From Metallyticus violacea (Eukaryota; Arthropoda; Insecta; Mantodea; Metallyticidae): a DNA stretch of 64,000 nucleotides. The notes under the pieces are model-generated. The model saw nothing but the letters and a program-made list of their open reading frames with translations, did no database searches and was not told the DNA's origin. The stretch spans positions 142,069,001 to 142,133,000 of the forward strand of contig CM060831.1 in NCBI GenBank assembly GCA_030762175.1. The letters run 5' to 3'. Positions 58,346-64,000 of this stretch are shown here, piece after piece (the stretch's first letter is position 1; every line of letters begins with the position of its first letter). The translations under genes and the position numbers were made by a program.

Positions 58346-58560
58346 GTGAATTTTACTGTAGACGAAATTCGTGTAATGATGGACAAGAAGCGGAATATCC
58401 GCAATATGTCCGTTATTGCACACGTGGACCACGGAAAGTCGACACTGACAGACTCCCTTGTTTCTAAGGCTGGTATTATTGCCAGTGCGAAAGCTGGAGA
58501 AACCCGTTTTACAGATACTCGAAAGGATGAACAGGAAAGATGCATCACAATAAAGTCAAC
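58346..58560 (+). CDS. eEF2: Elongation factor 2, second coding exon (G domain start)
   Basis: 71 codons plus two bases, donor AC|GTATGT at 58561. It encodes [20 protein letters not shown], the P-loop AHVDHGKST (residues 26-34 of the protein) and the switch I region [20 protein letters not shown]. Thr57 (RFTDT) corresponds to the regulatory eEF2-kinase site. eEF2 is the GTPase that moves peptidyl-tRNA and mRNA through the ribosome. The following exon (expected to start with the Ala-Ile-Ser part) is not found in the remaining 5.4 kb, so the gene continues outside the window. Confidence 0.95.
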
Positions 58561-60318
58561 GTATGTTTTATCACAAAGCAGTCTCAATTAGTGTTATCTA
58601 TCATTAGGTTGTTTTTGCTTAGTTGCTAGCATTTGCCATAATGGTAGAAACCTGTTAATGTTTTAGCTTATGCAGGTTTGGCTTAAATCACTTGCAAGTG
58701 ATGCCAAAGGTGTTTATAACTAATTTGTTTGTGTTTGTAAATTGATTTGAAATCCAGTCTTTTGCGACTAAGATAGGCTTTCCATAGGTGAAATACTAAT
58801 TGCAAACATGAAGGCTTAGTTTTTTCTCCTATCTCTCCGTCTCTTGAAGCATGGAGAAATAACCCTGTATTTGGATTGCACAAGGTTCCAGTTAACTTAG
58901 CTAGTACCATTGCTAGCAAGTAATCAGGGAATGAATTGTTTTGCAGAAACAATTTTAGATTATAGAGTGAATATATTGTGAGAAATATTTAAATACATAA
59001 AATATTTACAGAATTAAAAGGTATGTTTTGGTTTCTGCAATTTGAACACTTGGAGATATGGTTGCAACAGTAATGCATGCATGTTGCAATTTCATTCTCA
59101 CTTCAGACTTCTAGCATAAGTTTGAAGAAATGTTTGTATTATAGCAGTTTTAAGTTGTAAGCAATACTAACACTATACCTCTCGGCTTTCTCAAAATAAT
59201 GTGTTTGTGATTGACAAAAGCATAACTTTATCATAGCATATAGCACTTAAGTATCAAAAACTGTTGAAAATGCGTAACTTTATCACAGCATATAGAACTT
59301 ACAAGTGTCAAAACTTCTAATGAAATATAATTTAAAAATACTTGGCTACAAATTTACAGCCCATTTAGACAATACAAGTTTTTCAGAATTTTACCATGTG
59401 ATGCCATGATGTTTACACATTAGGCCACTGTGTGAAATGTACACAATAATTTAGTTACGAATGCATTTCTCTACATCCATATGCTTAAGGGACTTTAAAG
59501 AATCTGTAGTGCTTTAAAATGTTGTTTCTTTAGTTTGGAGGAACATTAACTCTTGGTTATATTGGAATTGCAAAAAAGCCAGTGTATGTGCAAGTAATGC
59601 ACGGTACAATTGTGGGAGACTGAAAAGGTCTGAAGTAATGTTTATTGAAAATCAAATACTTTGGAAACTAGATATTCTGTAATTTTGAGTTTAGTTGTGA
59701 TCCTTGTAAGTGCTTTAGTTTAGGCAAAGTTTCATTGTTAATCTTCCCATGGATGATCACATAAAACTAAACTGTGTTGAGAAAAACTTGTTGGGAAATG
59801 ACAAATTTAACATGTATACCTTATATATTGTGAAGGAACAAATGAAATAGGGTTTTGCCTTTTGCAAACTGTTTAATATCAAGTGGAAATTCAATTTTTG
59901 GCATTATGGCAGAACTCATAGTTTTGAGGAAGTTAAATTAATTTTTTTTATTCAGTTTTCAAGAAATTTGGCATCATGTATCACATGTCAAGTGATATTT
60001 AATGTCAGTTTTTATTATACATGAAATGTAGCGCAAAGGTAGCGAAAACAGCGCGTGAAATTTTCATATATAAAAATTCTCATTAGCTATAGAAGTTTTT
60101 TCTTTTTTCAGTGTGTCATGATCACTAGTGGTGTTGACTCAAAAATTCAATTTTGGGATGTAGTGAATTCTGCCATAGCATGGACAATACGTGAGAGGAT
60201 TGAAGCACTGCTTTGGTTAGAGATATCCTTGTTACATATAAACTTCAGTTTGTAATAGCTATGAAAGCTTTGTTTTAAGGATCATCTTGTGGTTAATAGC
60301 ACTTTATTTTTATTTCGT

Positions 60319-60465
60319 GTGGAATGACCAGATTGGAGAAACCTGTCTGCAGCTGCAATATTTTTGTGAACAAGTTAATACTAAAATGATTAAGAAATAG
60401 CTTAGACAGCTAATTGATTTTTATTTCACGAGGAATGACCTGATTGGAGAAACCTGTCTGCAGTT
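60319..60465. repeat. Short tandem duplication, about 104-bp period
   Basis: GGAATGACCAGATTGGAGAA at 60321 recurs as GGAATGACCTGATTGGAGAA near 60432, both followed by ACCTGTCTGCAG. Local duplication within the intron. Confidence 0.8.
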
Positions 60466-60749
60466 CCAGACTAAGTTATTGTTAAAAATAATGAATCAGC
60501 TTAGGTGATTAATTGAATCTAATTGTGTCATTTTTGTTTTTGGAATGCCGATATAGTTGAGGTTAAGGGTATAGAATATATATATAAAAAAAAAATCCAC
60601 CCTAAAGTTTTGTTTTAATTTATCTTGTTTTATGCAGAAATTGTTTAGTTTTGGTAGTGCTTTTTGTGCAGTTATGGCAGTTTAACTTGATAGTTAAATT
60701 GACTAGGGTATATATATACATGCACACACACACACACACTTTTTCTCCC

Positions 60750-60965
60750 TCCCCTATGGTGGTGCTTTTAATTAAGATCATTGTATAATTGAGTTGAACT
60801 ACACACTTATGGCTCCACTTGTTTATAATATGTAGAACTAGTTTCATGTGAGCCCTTTGTTCGCATCATCAGCTAACTTATGGGTTCATGAAACTAGTTC
60901 AACATATAAATAAGTGATAAGAGTATTGCGACTCAATTATGCAGTGATCTTAATTATATGTATAA
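60750..60965. repeat. Large inverted repeat with hammerhead-like core, probable Penelope-type end
   Basis: Arms of about 85 bases: TTAATTAAGATCATTGTATA through GAACTAGTTTCATG (60767-60848), and the inverted copy CATGAAACTAGTTC through GATCTTAATTATA (about 60887-60960). On the minus strand the loop reads CTGATGATGCGAACAAAGGG, followed by CATGAAACTAG. CTGATGA...GAAA is the conserved core order of hammerhead ribozymes known at Penelope-like element ends. Stem II is weak here, so activity is doubtful. Confidence 0.5.
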
Positions 60966-61899
60966 TTAGCTTCACAGTACAAGTTGCATTTAACATTTCT
61001 AGTTAAGTGCTTTTTTACATAGTAAAAATGGCAAATTGAGATTGTTCCCAGTTCTTTCAAATATTATTTCTGATAGATGCTTTAATCTCTTAATATTTTC
61101 AAGCCCCTGTATTTATTGCTGTACAGGGCTACCCTGTAACATTACCAAAATTATGTATTTGCTGCTGTGAAACTACCATCATTGCTTATAAATCTAAATT
61201 TGAATTTTTGACCTAGCCTATATTAGGGATATAGCCAATCCCATTGGTGATGCTGAAAATAACCTTCCAGCACAAAACGTGTCATACTGCAGATTGGAGG
61301 TAGATTTTTTCTGCCTGTGAACATACAGTGGTGATAGTGCTTATGGAAGGAGATAATGGCAAATGCACTGAGCTGCTATTTCAGGACCTCTATCCTTATG
61401 TCCCAGAGAAATAGTGAAGGTATTTTATTGCAACAAATATTAATTTATAATAAAACTTGAAATGGCGCATTTTTGGTGAAACTGCTGGTGAAGGTGTTCA
61501 TTGCAACAAACATTTATTTATAGTAAAACATAAAATCATGCTTATTTAGGTGTAACCTTGCTGTATTGTATATATCCTGTTTAGATTCTACCAATGGGTA
61601 AGCAGCTAGCTGGCCACCTTTGCATGTATGGCTAGTAGATGGCTGGAATACATGCTCCATAGACATGGCACATAGTATGCAGTAAAAGGCATTTGCAGGG
61701 AACAAAAAAAGTTTGGTATCATAGGAAATGTAAAGTATGAGATATTACTTTTGCATATACATATGTAAATAACCAGCTATTTGCAATTCTTCGACAGTTG
61801 TAGGCCTCACATTAAAGAATTCATTCCCTAATTTTTCTTTACTAAAAGGTCTAGGTATGGTATTCTTTGACTTGTGATTTATCATCGCTGTGTTTTCTT

Positions 61900-63750
61900 A
61901 TTTCATATATAGTGTCAAAACTTATACATCACAATCTGCTCAGAATATATCTTTTAATTATATTTTTGCTGCAGTTGCACCTGCTCTATAAGGCCGAGTA
62001 TTATCACAATCTTCGTCATCTTTGCTGGAATGTGTGAATTGTTTAAATCTTCCAGAGACATATACTCAATTTTAACAACTTCATTGTTCACATAAAAGAT
62101 GAATGCTTTATTCCATCACTATATCTTTGCAACAAAATGTAAGGCATTGAGAATTGAAACTTTAAAAAGGTAAAGTCCTTTCCAGTTAATGATTTTCCTG
62201 TAATAGAATTAAACATTCCCTAATTCATTGACTGCAACTTCAATCTTACATTTCTTAAATGAAGGTTTTTGCAATTGCAGGACCATTATCTACAAAAAGA
62301 AGAATATGCTGATTCTGTATTCCCATTTTCAAATCAACAGCACATTTTTCCCATTTCAAAGTGTTAATGGCTTGTTATTTGCATCATTACTGCTGGGCAA
62401 TATTCTGACTTTGGAAACTTGACTTCTTGAAAATATAAATGTTTATCCAATACTGTCTCATACACTCTAGTGCTTCACTTTTAAAATAAAGTGGAACCGG
62501 TTTTGAAGAGAATCCTGTCCATCTTAGACCAACTTGACGAATGTATGAGATGACAGTATTAGATAATCATTTATATTTTATGTATGTTCACTGCTTTGGT
62601 TTCAACAGCATTTTAGAAAAAATTGTTATAAATTAACTTCTTGGATTTGCCCTCATGAATGGATCAAGTTTTCCAGAGACGTCAGCATTTGCACGCAACA
62701 TAGGTTAAGTTTGTTATCCTTTTATCCAATACAATTTTCATCTTTGAAAGTTAATGTTTAGTTACAAAGAACAAAGAGAGACCGATCTCTTCAATATTAA
62801 AAATTTCCTTAGAAGCATAATGTTTCACAAGGTTCAATTTATTTTGCCATTAGAGAACAATTCCTCCTCCTACACTATATTCATCACAAACAGATTTATA
62901 CACTGAATCGCAGTGCTGTTTTGATGCAGAAAAGTTTTCAGTACTGAGCACATTTGCTGCTTTGTCCTTTGACAAAACATGCCACTCTCAGGAATATTTG
63001 AAACGTGAAGGTTTGAACCAATTTCTTTAATGCTTTCTGTAATTGATTCTTTATTTTAAAGAATTTGAGATTTGCACAAATACTACTGTGTTGCTCATAG
63101 AACTTCAAATTGTTGAATTTTTTCAGTTTCTATGTCGTATACAGATTTTCTCTTTTTATCCATTTTAAACCAAACGGCTTGAGAACTCCACTCTTAAAAA
63201 CACTCGCTGTTAATAACACAGCTAGTTTGCTTTGCGAACTGCACATGGCTCAAATGTGGAATACATCACTAGTCTGGTCTAACCGCAGGAATGCTCACTC
63301 ATGTGTCATGAGTTGCAACTGCTCATTATAATTATTTTTTTAAGCATTATTTGTTCATCTTGATTATATTTTATATCCAAAATTGAATTTTTATGCAGCA
63401 TTTACTGTTTCATAAAGTGTAAATGGCAGGAAATTAAACACTTTAGGTGTAAAAGAAGATAGGTTTACTTTGTGAACATAGTTGAAATTAAGTGAAAAAA
63501 AGAAAAAATATAAATGACAGCAACATGTAAATTCCAGGAAAGAGGTTATGTTGTATTTCATTAACTGCAAATAAATCAAATTCCTCTATCAAAGCTTTCT
63601 TGCTTATGCCTTTAGCTTTGCACCAGAATTGATATGATATTTTTTGATTTTTGACAATAAGTTTTGTTGCTTATGCATAAAGAGGTGAGCATACTTCACG
63701 TGCAATCCTTGGACTTGAGCATTTCATGATCTTGTGACTTAGTTAAGTAG
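61900..63750 (-). pseudogene. Probable pogo/Tigger-like transposase remnant
   Basis: Minus-strand readings around 62320-62190 give LLFVDNGPAIAKT and LKLQSMN*GMFNSI, close to the family's 'VDNCPAHP' and 'LQPMDQGVI' motifs. The reading near 62530-62470 (VGLRWTGFSSKPVPLYFKSE) looks like inserted or older sequence. Heavily decayed, so only a weak assignment. Confidence 0.4.
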
Positions 63751-64000
63751 TGCTTTCCTGTTAAGTGATAAAGACTAAGAAGCTGTACTCTTCAATAACC
63801 AGAAAACCAAATTATGCTCTTGATACACTTTGCATTTTCCCACATGTTTCATATGCCATGTGTGTACACCCATTTTTGTATTGTTATTAACTGTAAAGTA
63901 CTTTAAAAAAAATTTTCAGCAATTTTGTTTCCATTTTGTCTAACTTGCTTTTTGGAGAATGCATTATATTTATTAGCAAGGAGAAATAGTTCTGACAAAG

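Larger units (their letters stand above)
58561..64000 (+). other. eEF2 intron 2 (at least 5.4 kb)
   Basis: It starts with GTATGT at 58561 and has no convincing acceptor-exon for eEF2 up to the window end. It contains a large inverted repeat (60750-60960) and a probable pogo/Tigger transposase remnant (61900-63750). The rest is AT-rich; a 40-base segment is duplicated near 60319 and 60423. Confidence 0.75.

Noticed and set aside
60107..60255. A possible exon after TTTTTTCAG reading CVMITSGVDSKIQFWDVVNS, reminiscent of a WD40 blade
   Set aside because: No donor site or partner exon, inside the eEF2 intron, and only one short stretch looks protein-like; probably a fragment or chance. A protein search would decide.

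Overview
This is a window of a large, repeat-rich, AT-rich animal nuclear genome, most likely an insect or other arthropod. The evidence is intron-split host genes with introns of 8-13 kb, mariner/Tc1, R1-like and Penelope-like remnants, a tRNA-derived SINE family, and insect-like protein sequences. A lineage with a big genome (for example a polyneopteran insect) would fit, but the species cannot be fixed from the sequence. There is no bacterial sequence.

Host genes. (1) A plus-strand C2HC zinc-finger gene of the ZNF474/ZC2HC1 type runs through most of the window. Its exons are 7194-7310, 16771-16887, 29965-30187, 42753-42983 and 51378-51529 (stop), with a poly(A) signal at 51696. Its 5' end was not found and probably lies before base 1. 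(2) A minus-strand, intronless, full-length UBE2J1-type ubiquitin-conjugating enzyme lies at 56337-57026. (3) Head-to-head with it, the 5' end of the elongation factor 2 gene begins with an ATG-only coding exon at 57839-57841 and a second exon at 58346-58560. The rest of eEF2 lies beyond the window.

The standout feature is a virus-like element at 34076-40768, 6,693 bp, in the third visible intron of the zinc-finger gene and antisense to it. It has exact 6-bp target duplications (ATCAGC), 5'-AG termini, about 0.93-kb inverted terminal repeats, and an uninterrupted set of minus-strand ORFs: an F54H12.2-type capsid-like protein, an adenain-type cysteine protease, a protein with two PC4-like motifs, a possible zinc-binding protein, a small OB-fold-like protein and an acidic-tailed unknown. 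These are the terminal hallmarks of a Polinton/Maverick. However, no DNA polymerase B, integrase or packaging ATPase is present, and there is no room for one. The ORFs are linked stop-to-start in polycistronic fashion. Candidate splice sites, an array of TGACGTCA palindromes and G-rich tracts in the terminal repeats add possible regulatory structure. This may be a capsid-bearing satellite, or one segment of a divided Polinton-like virus.

The rest is intronic and intergenic transposon debris: six copies of one SINE family, a second SINE nested inside a mariner, several decayed mariner/Tc1 copies, four or five LINE fragments, Penelope-like fragments with inverted or tandem ends, foldback elements, microsatellites, and AT-rich sequence in which I recognise nothing.
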